Below are positions 1-8,446 of a stretch of 64,000 bases of DNA, one piece after another. The position numbers and the translations under genes were made by a program. Source of the DNA: Pseudoalteromonas sp. 0303 (GTDB taxonomy: Bacteria; Pseudomonadota; Gammaproteobacteria; Enterobacterales; Alteromonadaceae); NCBI RefSeq assembly GCF_013349995.1, contig NZ_JABVXF010000018.1, forward strand, positions 29,071-93,070, written 5' to 3'. Within the stretch, counting starts at the first letter, position 1. Each line of letters opens with the position of its first letter. The notes beneath the pieces were generated by a model. That model was not told where the DNA came from and searched no databases. It saw nothing but the letters and a program-made list of their open reading frames with translations.

Positions 1-12
1 TGATAGGAGTAA

Positions 13-30
13 AATTAGGCATGCCTAATT
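13..30. promoter_or_regulatory. 18-bp palindrome, site 1 of 11
   Basis: Perfect palindrome AATTAGGCATGCCTAATT overlapping the stop codon of the gene at 15-425. It is the first of eleven copies in the window. By analogy with RK2 KorB operators it is probably bound by the KorB-like ParB encoded at 429-1538. Confidence 0.8.
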
Positions 31-425
31 ATTCTGCCAAGGGCGCTTTCGACTTCATTGGGGTTTAGGTTGCTCAGACCAGTTACTGACAATACATCAT
101 TTACTTCGTCGTCTGAAACATCTACCAATAGATAAACCAGTAATGCATCAAGCTCTTCATCACTATCGGGGACATACCCTTTCGACAAGACATAACGAAC
201 CATTGTTTTTACTGCCCATTGGGGGACAGACTCACCGCCCATCCAATTCCGCAAAGTACGTCCTGGCACAGCTCTATTGCGCTCTGAATAACCAAAACTC
301 TTTGCTTTTTCAACTAAGCAAATACCCGCAGCCGAATCAGTAGGACCATGATATTTCAAGAACTCCGAGGCAAAGAAGCCCCGAAGTCCCATTGCGTTTT
401 GCCAAGCGTTAGGATTGACCCTCAT
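15..425 (-). CDS. Hypothetical protein, third gene of the par operon
   Basis: 136 aa. The ATG lies 3 nt after the ParB stop codon, so the gene is translated with parAB. I do not recognise the family. The middle (RTLRNWMGGESVPQWAVKT) looks helical and could be a helix-turn-helix; the C-terminal half is acidic and leucine-rich. Its place suggests a partition accessory or autoregulator. The palindrome at 13-30 overlaps its stop codon. Gene reality is well supported by operon packing; function is unknown. Confidence 0.7.
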   Translation of the reverse strand: MRVNPNAWQNAMGLRGFFASEFLKYHGPTDSAAGICLVEKAKSFGYSERNRAVPGRTLRNWMGGESVPQWAVKTMVRYVLSKGYVPDSDEELDALLVYLLVDVSDDEVNDVLSVTGLSNLNPNEVESALGRIIRHA

Positions 426-428
426 AAC

Positions 429-1538
429 CTAACCCACAAAAATAAGAGAAAGCTCAGACACATCAACGCGAACGGCTGGCTCTTCGCTATTGTCATATTG
501 AATCCAAGCAAACCCCTCTTCCTTGTCTGCACGATCTAATAACAACTTGGCGACCTTTGAATTATGCATAACATTGATTTCAGTCACGCGCTTTTTCTGA
601 AATGGAGTTTCTTCAGATTCATCATCGTTAGATTCCGGTGCCTGAGACTTTTTATCAACTTTTTCCGACTGAACTTTATCAGCCGGTTCAACTCCATCCT
701 GTTCGGTTTCTAGCTGAAACTCTTCTTCGAGAGCGTTCTCATCACCGGTCATTCCATCTGGTGTAGGGGTTTTTGAGTTAGGACGCTTTTCGTGTTCTTT
801 ACGCTCTTCAAGCGCAGCAATTTGGGCATCAATAGGCGTTTCCAGATCTTTAACTTTTAAAGATTTAGCCCAAGCTCTATTCAAACAGTTATTATCAATA
901 GCAAATTGTAACAATTCCTTGGTCTTTTCAACGTCCTTTCTAGCAAACCTAACCAGCACAGCTAAAGTACTAATATCTCTACAAACTTTATCTTCATACA
1001 ACTTATTGAGAAAGCTAAACTTTGGCTCTATTTCCATTTCATACATCATGATACTTTCGGCTACATATGGTTCTGATTTACCTAATGATTTAGCAATTTC
1101 CTTTTGTGTTTTACCTTCCTCTTTAAGCATTATGAATGACTTGCCTTCCTCTCTTACATCTAAAGGCCTACGAGCAATATTCTCCATTAACTGTAGGAAA
1201 ATAGCTGAATCAATATCTTTCTTTACTACAAGTGCGGGAATAGTGTCTACGTCATCATAAAGATTTACAGCAAGCCAGCGACGACCACCCATTAACACTT
1301 TATGCCCTTTCTCATCTTTTTCTCTAACAACAATAGGTTGCCAAATACGGCCTTTTGTAACCTCAAATGTCGCTGTTATATCCGAAACACCTTCAGCAGT
1401 TAAGTTTTTATATCTAGGCTGTTCGGGATCTGGATAACATTGATCTTTTGGCATATCGTCAACATATTCAAATTCACCACCTTGAACACCACTAATGAGG
1501 TCCATGAAACCGCTAGTGTCTAAATTACCTTTATTCAT
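429..1538 (-). CDS. KorB-like ParB partition/global repressor protein
   Basis: 369 aa from an ATG preceded by AAGGGG; the upstream in-frame TTG is less likely. The ParB/Spo0J N-terminal domain includes QPIVV and GGRRWLA (about residues 67-90). A helix-turn-helix follows (KTQKEIAKSLGKSEPYVAES, about 140-160). After a charged acidic linker, the C-terminal 55 residues resemble the SH3-like dimerisation domain of RK2 KorB (GFAWIQYDN, then VDVSEL). KorB proteins both partition plasmids and repress operons through about a dozen dispersed palindromes; this window holds eleven copies of one palindrome, so this protein is the prime candidate to bind them. It lies 11 nt downstream of parA. Confidence 0.88.
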   Translation of the reverse strand: MNKGNLDTSGFMDLISGVQGGEFEYVDDMPKDQCYPDPEQPRYKNLTAEGVSDITATFEVTKGRIWQPIVVREKDEKGHKVLMGGRRWLAVNLYDDVDTIPALVVKKDIDSAIFLQLMENIARRPLDVREEGKSFIMLKEEGKTQKEIAKSLGKSEPYVAESIMMYEMEIEPKFSFLNKLYEDKVCRDISTLAVLVRFARKDVEKTKELLQFAIDNNCLNRAWAKSLKVKDLETPIDAQIAALEERKEHEKRPNSKTPTPDGMTGDENALEEEFQLETEQDGVEPADKVQSEKVDKKSQAPESNDDESEETPFQKKRVTEINVMHNSKVAKLLLDRADKEEGFAWIQYDNSEEPAVRVDVSELSLIFVG

Positions 1539-1549
1539 AACCAATCCCC

Positions 1550-2404
1550 TTACTTAATTCTGTCGTTAATAGCGTCAATAGCGTTTCGGAATGCACGGCC
1601 TACAGTAGCGGCGTTACCGTTTGGAGGGCTAACCCAACACGCTCTACCAGCCATACGCGCCTCTTTGATACTCAGGGAATCCGGCAAATAATTTGGGATC
1701 AACAACTGCTTATAATCTCGTTCAATCTGAGCCAATATCTCAGCGTAAGGATTCTCACCTTTACGAGTAGTTGGCTTTTTAAAGAAGTTAATGTAAACAC
1801 CGCCAATCTGTACACCGGCACGCAAACCAGTCTTAACAGCCTTGACAGTCTTCAATAATGAAATCAGACCTTCGTTTGAAAAATCATCAATAGTGACCGG
1901 CACAAAAATGTAATCAACGGTATTGATTGCGGCCAACTGAGTGACACCGAGCGATGGCGGCGTATCAATAAGAATGTAATCAACATCAATTTTATCAAGA
2001 TGTTTCTTTGGATTGCCGATGAGACTTTTTGCCTCTCGCCCAGCAGCAAGCACATTTGCAATGCGCTCTTTATGCGCGGGAATAACGTGAAGGTTTTGGT
2101 GGATTGGAGATTGATACATAACAATATCATCTTGCTCCAAATCCGAGTTGAAGAGCTCAGCGGACGTAAAGCCGTTTTTTTCTACCCATTCAACCTCTTT
2201 GATTGAACCCAGTAAAAGCTTGCTCATATTGCGCTGGCCGTCGAAATCGACCACCAATACTCGATAACCTTGCTCAGCCAACCTGTATGCCTGGTTAAAC
2301 TCAACTGTTGTTTTGCCTACTCCACCCTTTTCATTTGAGTGAACGCATGATTTAGCCACCTTCTTTAAGACAAAGGACGGCTTAACCGATGTAATAGTTT
2401 CCAT
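1550..2404 (-). CDS. parA: ParA-family partition ATPase
   Basis: 284 aa P-loop ATPase of the ParA/MinD superfamily that drives plasmid segregation with ParB. The deviant Walker A motif NEKGGVGKTT lies at residues 24-33, Walker A' VDFDGQ near 57-61, and Walker B YILIDTPPS near 145. There is no long N-terminal DNA-binding domain. It is the first gene of parA-parB-hypothetical. Upstream inverted repeats (2447-2475) are probable operator sequence. Confidence 0.93.
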   Translation of the reverse strand: METITSVKPSFVLKKVAKSCVHSNEKGGVGKTTVEFNQAYRLAEQGYRVLVVDFDGQRNMSKLLLGSIKEVEWVEKNGFTSAELFNSDLEQDDIVMYQSPIHQNLHVIPAHKERIANVLAAGREAKSLIGNPKKHLDKIDVDYILIDTPPSLGVTQLAAINTVDYIFVPVTIDDFSNEGLISLLKTVKAVKTGLRAGVQIGGVYINFFKKPTTRKGENPYAEILAQIERDYKQLLIPNYLPDSLSIKEARMAGRACWVSPPNGNAATVGRAFRNAIDAINDRIK

Positions 2405-2446
2405 AATTAACTCCTAGAGCGTGGGCTTTAAACCCGTTTTATAAAC

Positions 2447-2475
2447 CATACAGTATGTATTGGTTAGACATACAT
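2447..2475. promoter_or_regulatory. Inverted repeats upstream of parA
   Basis: CATACAGTATG (2447-2457) is a perfect palindrome. ATGTAT (2455-2460) is repeated inverted as ATACAT (2470-2475). They sit 43-71 bp before the parA ATG, the expected place for a par operon operator. Confidence 0.5.
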
Positions 2476-2515
2476 TAACTGACTTTTAACTGGGATACAA
2501 TACCCAAAACAAAAA

Positions 2516-2560
2516 AAACGAACGAACACTGTTCGTTTAGTGTTTGATGTTCGTTTGTTT
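2516..2560. promoter_or_regulatory. Probable KfrA autoregulatory operator
   Basis: AAACGAAC (2516-2523) and GTTCGTTT (2531-2538) form a perfect 8-bp inverted repeat with a 7-bp spacer. A further GTTCGTTT lies at 2549-2556. The repeats precede the KfrA-like gene, and KfrA proteins bind their own promoters. Confidence 0.55.
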
Positions 2561-2602
2561 ATACTATAGACTCAAATTATCGATAGAGCGAGGGTGAAAA
2601 TA

Positions 2603-3538
2603 ATGAATGCAGATCTACAAGAGCGAGTAAGTCAGATATGTAATGACTTGTACGGCAAAGGGGAAAAAATAAGCGTAAGAGCTGTTTTATCTCTTCTTCC
2701 GGATGTAAGCAGTACCAGTACAATGCATAAGTACGTCAAAGCGTGGCGGGATGAGTTGCAAGCAAATCAGCAATCGCTAATGGAGCGACTTGGTTTTTCT
2801 GAAAAGTTTACTCAGTCTTTTTTAGAAGAATTCAGTCGGTTTAATACGGAAGCAGAAAAGCGGTGGCGAGAAGCTGCGGAACAAGCTAGGGAACAGGCCA
2901 GAGAAGCAATTGAAGATCTGGAACGTATTGAAAAGAAATACGATAAGCAGCAAGCATTACTTGAACAAAGCAAAAAGACAATCAATCAGCTTGAAGAACA
3001 AAGTCGAGAAAATAACAAAACACACCAACGAATTGAAACAGAACTTAGGGATCGTATTGTTCAACTCGATAAAGACAAATCGAATTTAGCCGAAACTAAC
3101 GAAGCGCTACGCACTGAAATTGCTAAATCACAGCTTAAACTTGAAAATAATGAAACATACGTCACAGAAGTAAAAGAAAATCAGCGAAGAGTAACGCAAG
3201 AACTTCAAATTGCTAATCAGAAAATATCTGAGCAAGCGGCCACAATTGCTAAACTAGAAACTAATACCGAACGTGATGCAAAACAAATCGAAGATTTACG
3301 CAATAGTACGGTTGATTATCGCCGGTTAATGGAAGAAAGTGAAAAACGAGCTGGCAAACTTGAAGATAAAATTAGAGAACTAGAAACTCAGTTAACAACT
3401 GTTAGAAAGGGCTCTGAAGATAAAATTTCAGCGTTGAAAATAGATAATGAAAAACTAGCTAAAGATAATGCAGACAAAGAGCGCCGGTTAGTACAGCAAG
3501 ATAAAGTAATAGATAAGTTAACCAATCAGACTGAATAA
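2603..3538 (+). CDS. KfrA-like DNA-binding coiled-coil protein
   Basis: 311 aa from the ATG after CGAGGG; an in-frame GTG lies 9 bp upstream. The N-terminal 60-odd residues match the KfrA N-terminal DNA-binding domain (RVSQICNDLYGKGEKISVR, then a recognition region STSTMHKYVKAWR). From about residue 75 to the end it is an almost continuous alpha-helical coiled coil rich in E, K, Q and R. KfrA proteins are plasmid-stability factors that repress their own promoter and associate with partition complexes. It is divergent from parA, with an inverted repeat in the shared region. Confidence 0.85.
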   Translation: MNADLQERVSQICNDLYGKGEKISVRAVLSLLPDVSSTSTMHKYVKAWRDELQANQQSLMERLGFSEKFTQSFLEEFSRFNTEAEKRWREAAEQAREQAREAIEDLERIEKKYDKQQALLEQSKKTINQLEEQSRENNKTHQRIETELRDRIVQLDKDKSNLAETNEALRTEIAKSQLKLENNETYVTEVKENQRRVTQELQIANQKISEQAATIAKLETNTERDAKQIEDLRNSTVDYRRLMEESEKRAGKLEDKIRELETQLTTVRKGSEDKISALKIDNEKLAKDNADKERRLVQQDKVIDKLTNQTE

Positions 3539-3566
3539 TAATTTCAACTCCCCTATCGATATCTAT

Positions 3567-3588
3567 TATGCCAGCTGCATCTGGCATA
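3567..3588 (+). terminator. Terminator after kfrA-like gene
   Basis: TATGCCAG/CTGGCATA hairpin with a 6-nt loop, 28 nt after the stop of the KfrA-like gene. The following T-run is weak. Confidence 0.5.
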
Positions 3589-3599
3589 GTTATTTATGA

Positions 3600-4277
3600 C
3601 TATGTTTCTGAAAGAGCCTGAATCATCGCGGCCATAACTGCTTGGCGCTCACCTATAGGCAACTTCTTTATTTTAGCTGCCCACCTATCCGCTTTCCTTT
3701 GAATTCTTTGCCTATCTGTAAAGTTTTTTCCCGCATACGTATGATAATGAACTTCCCCAGGAATAAAATTGCACCAAAGCTTTTCCGTTCGCACCCCTCC
3801 CCTGGACATTGCCTGAAAGGTATCGGACCACCACCCTGCACCGTCAACGAGAACAGAATCATATAAATCGCTAGGGTATCCAGAAAGAATGATATTAGCC
3901 GGTAATGACTGGATTAACTCAAGCAATGTAATGTGTTGGTCCTCAGTAAGCTCATGCTCATATCGAGCGTTACTGGTTCGCGTACTAGGTAAATAAGGAG
4001 GGTCTAAATAAAGACAAACGCGACCATTATTTTGAAAATCAAAATCACGTAAGAACTGAAAGGCACACATATGAACCAGTTCAGCGCTGGGATGATCTAA
4101 AGAAGAAAGGCAACGAGGGTTTAAATCAACTCCAATATCACGTTGAGCAGGCGCTTTGTGACGTAATACAGCACCAGTACCAAGGAAAGGCTCTATAAAA
4201 GTATCATGTGGCGGGATGAGTTGCACAATACGCTGATAAACACCGCTACCATTTTTAGCACCCAAGTAATTTTGCAT
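3600..4277 (-). CDS. Dam-like DNA adenine methyltransferase (D12 class)
   Basis: 225 aa N6-adenine methyltransferase. Motif X/I elements are visible: YLGAKNG at the N-terminus, FIEPFLGTGAV near residues 27-37, and the catalytic motif IV LYLDPPYLPS near 89-98. No restriction endonuclease gene is adjacent, so it is an orphan enzyme. The target is not predictable from sequence. It lies just downstream of the Rep gene with a palindrome site 63 bp upstream, and may affect replication control or protect incoming plasmid DNA. Confidence 0.85.
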   Translation of the reverse strand: MQNYLGAKNGSGVYQRIVQLIPPHDTFIEPFLGTGAVLRHKAPAQRDIGVDLNPRCLSSLDHPSAELVHMCAFQFLRDFDFQNNGRVCLYLDPPYLPSTRTSNARYEHELTEDQHITLLELIQSLPANIILSGYPSDLYDSVLVDGAGWWSDTFQAMSRGGVRTEKLWCNFIPGEVHYHTYAGKNFTDRQRIQRKADRWAAKIKKLPIGERQAVMAAMIQALSET

Positions 4278-4340
4278 AAGTAGAAACCCATATTACAATA
4301 TAGCAACGAACATAGTCGGAACTGTCTATACAGTCAATAA

Positions 4341-4358
4341 AATTAGGCATGCCTAATT
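4341..4358. promoter_or_regulatory. 18-bp palindrome, site 2
   Basis: AATTAGGCATGCCTAATT in the promoter region of the adenine methyltransferase (ATG at 4277). Confidence 0.8.
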
Positions 4359-4552
4359 TTTCTAGATATAGAGCTATGACCTATGGACTTGTGAATTTAC
4401 GCTACGCGCAACAGCCTTACCGTATGGACAAGCATATGGATAACTCATGGACGGACAAGCCGACCACAAGTTACCCACACGCATTGACCACACTCACGGC
4501 TTAATTCACGAATACCACAGGCCAAAAAGAAACTTAAATAATAATTTATGCC
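4359..4552. other. Candidate replication origin downstream of rep
   Basis: Gene-free region just after the Rep stop codon. ColE2-type origins lie downstream of rep. It holds DnaA-box-like words on both strands (ATGGATAAC near 4439; GTTACCCACAC near 4471), repeated GGACAAG words and ATTGACCACA (4482-4491), which recurs at 36.2 kb. No iterons are present. The assignment is positional inference. Confidence 0.4.
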
Positions 4553-6409
4553 TCATAATTTATTAAATGTATGCTGATAAGAAATTCGGTTGGCTATTTC
4601 AGTAGCTAAGTTATTAGATTGTACCAATATAGAATCGTGTATAACTAACCCCTTACCCCAGTATGGCTTGAAAACATCTAGTTCCAGCATACGCAACTTC
4701 AAACTGAGTGAAGGAATATATTTATGAGCAAGACGTATACAAGTAAACACTTCAAAAAATGCGATATCAGAAAGAAGCGTATTTAATTTCCCATCATAGA
4801 TATTGTTTAACTTAGACTCACTAGCACCATTCATCAAAGCAACAAGTCCTCTCTTAATAGATTTAACATTAAGACTGGATCTAGCAGACCAAGAATTAAA
4901 GTATTCAGGCATATTAAGAATAAAATGCATATAGGATTCTATAGGGTCAATGAAACAACCATAAGGAGTACCATTGTCATTTAGCGATTTAACTTTTGAT
5001 TGAATCAAATCAAAGGACTCTCGTAATAACGTACAAAGCATTTGACCATGTGAAAATGTAAGATCTATTTCATACCAACCTTTGAAGAGCTCTTTTCGTA
5101 TCCCTTTCTTCAATGTTTGAATATTAAGGTCTGAACCAGATTCTATAAGTCGGCCTGATTGAGTATCCAATCTGTAGCGTGATACAAACTCTTTATTGAG
5201 ATCAGAAGGATTAGGTAAAACATCAAGTTCTGCCTTAAATCTATTCAAACGAAATACGCTAATATTGTATTTAAACGTAACATCTGGCGTAAACGTTGGA
5301 GTCTTTCGCGGGAAAGAAACCTTATGTACAGCTAATTGAACTTTTTCTTCCGAGCTATCGGGGCGGCTTTCATAACTCTCTTTAACTTCCTTCCAGTAAC
5401 GTTTGATTGTGCTTAGTGAGTAATTGGAGCAAGAGCTGGCTACGCGCTCTTGTGTTGGTTTTGCGCCTGATAGAGCAACCTCTTCAAAAGCTTTCAAAAT
5501 CTCACCTAAAGTTCGCTCCCGCTTTTTATTTGCTACATACAACGCAGCTTGACGTTGCTTTTCTTTTTGGTCCATGTCATGAGGCAATGACATAACACCT
5601 CTGTTCCCCTTGCTTCCTTGATATTTATTCCAGCTAAACGTAGCTATGCTTTTTGCAATAGCCTTCACCTGGCTTGAAGGCAAATCACTATCCTCTTTGA
5701 AGCCCTTACCTCTAAACTTATTCTCTAACTCACATTCAGCTAATACAGCTTTGTAAAAGCCTTCCATATCATTAGCCAGTCGATATCGCTGCACTTGGTT
5801 GTAAGCTGCGAATCGAACTTTGTGAAATAAACTAAGGTTACGAGATTCAGGGTTGGGGTTTTCTTTATCCCCTCGCTTATAAACGCTCCAATCAGGGGTA
5901 GCGAACTCCGCTAGTTCTTTTAACTTATATACTCTAGAGTGAATAAACTCAGTATTAAATGCAGGGTGGAAGGGATTCTTTGAGACTACATTATTGAAAG
6001 CGGCTCTATCAGCTCCTAGTTTTTTACACAATCCATAATACACAGCTTTGGCATATTGAATTGGTCCATCTTTTACAATTACATCACTATTGACTGTCTT
6101 TATTAAAACGTCATCAATCCGGTACAGTAAATGTACTTTCCTGTTATTTTTATTACGTATGATAACGTTAGGAATTGGAGTTTCTTCATTGTCCCATAAA
6201 GACTCATCTTCATGATCTATGTCAATTATAAACACCTTGTAATTGCATGGAGGATTTAATTGCACGTACTGACGCTTGAATGCGTCCCGCCTAGGAAGTT
6301 GAAATCCTGCGGTTTTGTTATCAGAGCAAAACGGCGCATAAGGAGCGTTATAATAAAGTTCTCGCCTTACCTCATGTTCATGTAAAAACTTTCTATTTAG
6401 CGCTTGCAA
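4553..6409 (-). CDS. rep: ColE2-type replication initiator/primase (Replicase family)
   Basis: 618 aa. The N-terminal part has the Replicase/AEP-primase pattern of ColE2-type Rep proteins (YVQLNPPCNYKVFIIDIDHE at about residues 48-67, with the IDIDH metal-binding motif). A PriCT-like helical segment follows, then a long C-terminal region (about 350-618) that I do not recognise, making it about twice ColE2 Rep length. The only plausible start is TTG at 6409, inside the upstream small ORF, which implies translational coupling and low expression. Confidence 0.8.
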   Translation of the reverse strand: MQALNRKFLHEHEVRRELYYNAPYAPFCSDNKTAGFQLPRRDAFKRQYVQLNPPCNYKVFIIDIDHEDESLWDNEETPIPNVIIRNKNNRKVHLLYRIDDVLIKTVNSDVIVKDGPIQYAKAVYYGLCKKLGADRAAFNNVVSKNPFHPAFNTEFIHSRVYKLKELAEFATPDWSVYKRGDKENPNPESRNLSLFHKVRFAAYNQVQRYRLANDMEGFYKAVLAECELENKFRGKGFKEDSDLPSSQVKAIAKSIATFSWNKYQGSKGNRGVMSLPHDMDQKEKQRQAALYVANKKRERTLGEILKAFEEVALSGAKPTQERVASSCSNYSLSTIKRYWKEVKESYESRPDSSEEKVQLAVHKVSFPRKTPTFTPDVTFKYNISVFRLNRFKAELDVLPNPSDLNKEFVSRYRLDTQSGRLIESGSDLNIQTLKKGIRKELFKGWYEIDLTFSHGQMLCTLLRESFDLIQSKVKSLNDNGTPYGCFIDPIESYMHFILNMPEYFNSWSARSSLNVKSIKRGLVALMNGASESKLNNIYDGKLNTLLSDIAFFEVFTCIRLAHKYIPSLSLKLRMLELDVFKPYWGKGLVIHDSILVQSNNLATEIANRISYQHTFNKL

Positions 6410-6659
6410 TTCTACATACTCCCATAGAATAAAGGCAGCTAAATAGAGCTTTGACGCCCACTTTGTGCATTAAAACAGAATTGAGAAAGCTAACTCGACT
6501 TCTTACCAAATTAACGTAGCCGATAGCTGTGCGATATGAGCACTCATAAAGACGGCACACTTCCTTACCAATGCCCATCATCTGATTGAAATCAGTCGAA
6601 GGACGCTTCTGGTAATCCTGAAGCTGCCTAGTGCTTTTTAATAGACTATTCTCTGACAT
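6393..6659 (-). CDS. Small ORF overlapping rep start
   Basis: 88 aa from ATG 6659 (GTG codons upstream are less likely). Its end overlaps the Rep TTG start by 17 bp, and its own start overlaps the stop of a 24-codon ORF (6646-6720). The chain of overlaps suggests stepwise translational coupling to Rep. The protein has a basic middle and no family I recognise. It may be an accessory initiator protein or only a coupling device. Confidence 0.6.
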   Translation of the reverse strand: MSENSLLKSTRQLQDYQKRPSTDFNQMMGIGKEVCRLYECSYRTAIGYVNLVRSRVSFLNSVLMHKVGVKALFSCLYSMGVCRIASAK

Positions 6660-6720
6660 CACCACCCGATCCCTGCCACATTGACGGAATCGAGTAGTAA
6701 CGTGGGTTTGCGCTTCCCAT
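6646..6720 (-). CDS. 24-aa leader peptide upstream of rep operon
   Basis: ATG at 6720 has a strong Shine-Dalgarno (AAGGGAAATT) and encodes a 24-residue peptide beginning MGSANPRYYSIPSMWQG and ending at TAG 6646-6648. Its last codons overlap the ATG of the next ORF (6659). Short coupled leader peptides upstream of rep genes are known in antisense-controlled plasmids; here the role is inference. Confidence 0.5.
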   Translation of the reverse strand: MGSANPRYYSIPSMWQGSGGDVRE

Positions 6721-6778
6721 AATTTCCCTTTTTTTACTTATACTTACTTCTAGTTGCTTTTATTAGGCAAAAAGGTAC

Positions 6779-6807
6779 TTGACCGGTTGGGGGGAAACGA
6801 CTAATAT
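6779..6807 (+). promoter_or_regulatory. Promoter of candidate antisense RNA
   Basis: TTGACC (6779-6784) and TAATAT (6802-6807) are separated by exactly 17 bp and read toward a rho-independent terminator at 6872, opposite to rep transcription. Confidence 0.6.
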
Positions 6808-6813
6808 TTGAGG

Positions 6814-6898
6814 TGCGAATTCAATATCTAGTGCTTCCAACCGTTACCGGTTTGTTGCTACTCGAACAAATAGCCTCGTTTCTACGAGGCTTTGTTTT
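6814..6898 (+). ncRNA. Candidate copy-control antisense RNA (RNAI-like)
   Basis: About 85 nt from the predicted start near 6814 to the T-run after the terminator stem AGCCTCGT/ACGAGGCT (6872-6891). It lies opposite the upstream region of the rep operon. ColE2-type plasmids limit Rep synthesis with an antisense RNA against the rep 5' region, which fits. Internal AACCG/CGGTT pairing (about 6839-6852) gives a second stem. It requires that rep transcription starts upstream of about 6900, which I cannot show. Confidence 0.5.
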
Positions 6899-6905
6899 TT
6901 CTAAA

Positions 6906-7181
6906 TCATGCCGCTACTCCGGCAAACTTTTCATTATCAATCACGAAATTTTTAATCCCCAATTTTCTTGTTAGCTTCCATGCGCTTTCGATTGTTGAAA
7001 ACGTTCTTGGTTCTGGCTTATTAACCATCGCCAAAAATGCGTCTATTTCACCGTTCTGGCTGCGTACACGCATTACTTGTTTCTTACCTTCAGGATCTGG
7101 CAGCAATGCAGCTTCCACAGCCAAATGCATGCGCGTTAGCTCCTGAATGCGTTCTTGACTAATTAATGGTTGCATCTGCAT
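6906..7181 (-). CDS. Hypothetical protein
   Basis: 91 aa, ATG 7181 after AGGAGCCAGGT. No transmembrane segment, signal or known motif is visible; it is predicted alpha/beta and soluble. It lies between an unknown gene and the rep region, with its stop just beyond the antisense-RNA terminator. Unrecognised. Confidence 0.6.
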   Translation of the reverse strand: MQMQPLISQERIQELTRMHLAVEAALLPDPEGKKQVMRVRSQNGEIDAFLAMVNKPEPRTFSTIESAWKLTRKLGIKNFVIDNEKFAGVAA

Positions 7182-7271
7182 ACCTGGCTCCTATGGAAAT
7201 ATCTCGCCCCTAAGTGTTGCAAGTTTTTTACATTCGATCAAGTTTTTTTGGGCAAAAAAACATTTTTGGAT

Positions 7272-7634
7272 CTAAAAAAGTTTTCCTAGTGCTTTTTTTA
7301 CCCTCTCCTGGTTAGTTAAACCATCGGTATCAGCATTCGCTATCAATCGGTCCACTTCATCTAACAGGGATTCAACCGCGCTATCGCTTACAGTCTCCAC
7401 AATATCGCTATCTATTCCGACCCAATGACTTACAACGACAACACACTGAAAAACATCATGGTTGGTCGCTGGCCTATAGTTACTGTTGGCTGTTCCGGAC
7501 ATCAGGCCTCTCAATCTTGAACCCGTTAAATCAGGATGTATCTGTTTAGCCATTCTTATATAGTCACTACTTTTAAGACCTGTCAGGCTCCACAACCCTT
7601 TAATCAGTCGATTATTCTTATTTTCTTTTTCCAT
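7272..7634 (-). CDS. Hypothetical protein
   Basis: 120 aa, with basic N-terminal residues and then mainly helical sequence (LTGLKSSDYIRMAKQIHPD resembles a small helical DNA-binding start). The C-terminal third is acidic. No family recognised. The upstream gene ends at 7691 with a terminator between, so it has its own promoter. Confidence 0.6.
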   Translation of the reverse strand: MEKENKNNRLIKGLWSLTGLKSSDYIRMAKQIHPDLTGSRLRGLMSGTANSNYRPATNHDVFQCVVVVSHWVGIDSDIVETVSDSAVESLLDEVDRLIANADTDGLTNQERVKKALGKLF

Positions 7635-7647
7635 TTGTTACAAAAAA

Positions 7648-7668
7648 AGCCGCTATAAAATGCGGCCC
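7648..7668 (-). terminator. Rho-independent terminator
   Basis: GCCGC/GCGGC stem followed on the minus strand by a long T-run; it ends the 7691-8171 unit. Confidence 0.75.
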
Positions 7669-7690
7669 TTTTTCTTATATATGCCCGTAG

Positions 7691-7903
7691 TTAATGTAGA
7701 GTGTGTAACATATCGTTGAACTGATCAACCAACTGCTGCACATCAACATCGCCATCAAAGGGACTATCTTTTAGCAATTGCTCGACAATTTGATTGTCGA
7801 ACTGCTTGCCAGCCTGCTTCAATGTATTACACATTGATTCAAGCTGGCTTGCGGGGCCTGCTTCAAGATCAAACCACTGAAACGCTTGCCAGGTATTATG
7901 CAT
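7691..7903 (-). CDS. Hypothetical small protein
   Basis: 70 aa from ATG 7903, which overlaps the end of the upstream gene (stop at 7896) by 8 bp and has a GGGGGGAAA Shine-Dalgarno inside it. A longer in-frame reading to 7978 has no such site. Acidic, helical C-terminus. It is the second gene of a leader-controlled unit; unrecognised. Confidence 0.6.
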   Translation of the reverse strand: MHNTWQAFQWFDLEAGPASQLESMCNTLKQAGKQFDNQIVEQLLKDSPFDGDVDVQQLVDQFNDMLHTLH

Positions 7904-8171
7904 GAGCTTTCCCCCCATCGATGAGGGAAAACCGTAGTTTACGCTCTCGCACCAAAACTTGATGTTCGGGAAGTTCATTCACTACCTGAAATAAAGGCAT
8001 ACCAGTGTGTTCTTGCTGCAACTTCTTCACTTTCGCACCCAATCGGGCAGAAGCTTCCGCACAACGTTGTAGACTAAGCTTTTCAGCCTCTGAAGAAGCC
8101 TTATTTGCTCTGTCTGTAAAGTGCTTAGCGCCCAGTGAAATAGTATCCGCTAAAGACATTCTCTTGTTCAT
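7896..8171 (-). CDS. Hypothetical protein with shared leader
   Basis: 91 aa, mainly helical and basic, starting MNKRMSLADTISLG. It is preceded by the reiterated leader (8178-8213) and overlaps the next gene. No domain recognised. Confidence 0.65.
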   Translation of the reverse strand: MNKRMSLADTISLGAKHFTDRANKASSEAEKLSLQRCAEASARLGAKVKKLQQEHTGMPLFQVVNELPEHQVLVRERKLRFSLIDGGKAHA

Positions 8172-8177
8172 AGTGAT

Positions 8178-8213
8178 TCCTCATTACGTATAACAGGCAG
8201 CTCGAAAGCGCCT
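8178..8213 (-). promoter_or_regulatory. Shared leader, copy 1
   Basis: Hairpin II AGGCGCTTTCGAGCTGCCT (8195-8213, with one extra T at the 5' base) then TTATACGTAATGAGGAATC before ATG 8171. No hairpin I: the leader begins against the stop of the upstream gene. Confidence 0.8.
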
Positions 8214-8218
8214 TCTAA

Positions 8219-8440
8219 TTAAATTGTTTGTTGTTGCTTAACGAATTGTACTAAACGGTCGTGTTTCTCAGTATCGGACTTTGGGAACTGAGTTAGTGAG
8301 CCATTAAGTGATGTGTGAAGTAGATAGACGTTATTATTTTGGTAGGCGACTCGATACCCTTGAGTATTCAGCCCCATCGCACAAACGCCCATACAAATTC
8401 CATCGTTAGCAACATCGCAAATACGGTTGCATGATTTCAT
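8219..8440 (-). CDS. Hypothetical small protein with shared leader
   Basis: 73 aa from ATG 8440, the start set by the leader's GAGG; an apparent longer reading to 8473 only translates the leader. Several cysteines occur near the N-terminus (C4, C8, C15, C19), suggesting a metal-binding or disulfide-rich segment. Unrecognised. Confidence 0.6.
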   Translation of the reverse strand: MKSCNRICDVANDGICMGVCAMGLNTQGYRVAYQNNNVYLLHTSLNGSLTQFPKSDTEKHDRLVQFVKQQQTI

Positions 8441-8446
8441 TGCGTT

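Noticed and set aside
3585..3604. Further CATAG-CTATG operator
   Set aside because: CATAGT/ACTATG is present but coincides with the KfrA-like gene's terminator and lacks the GGCCA/TCGAG context of the other loci.
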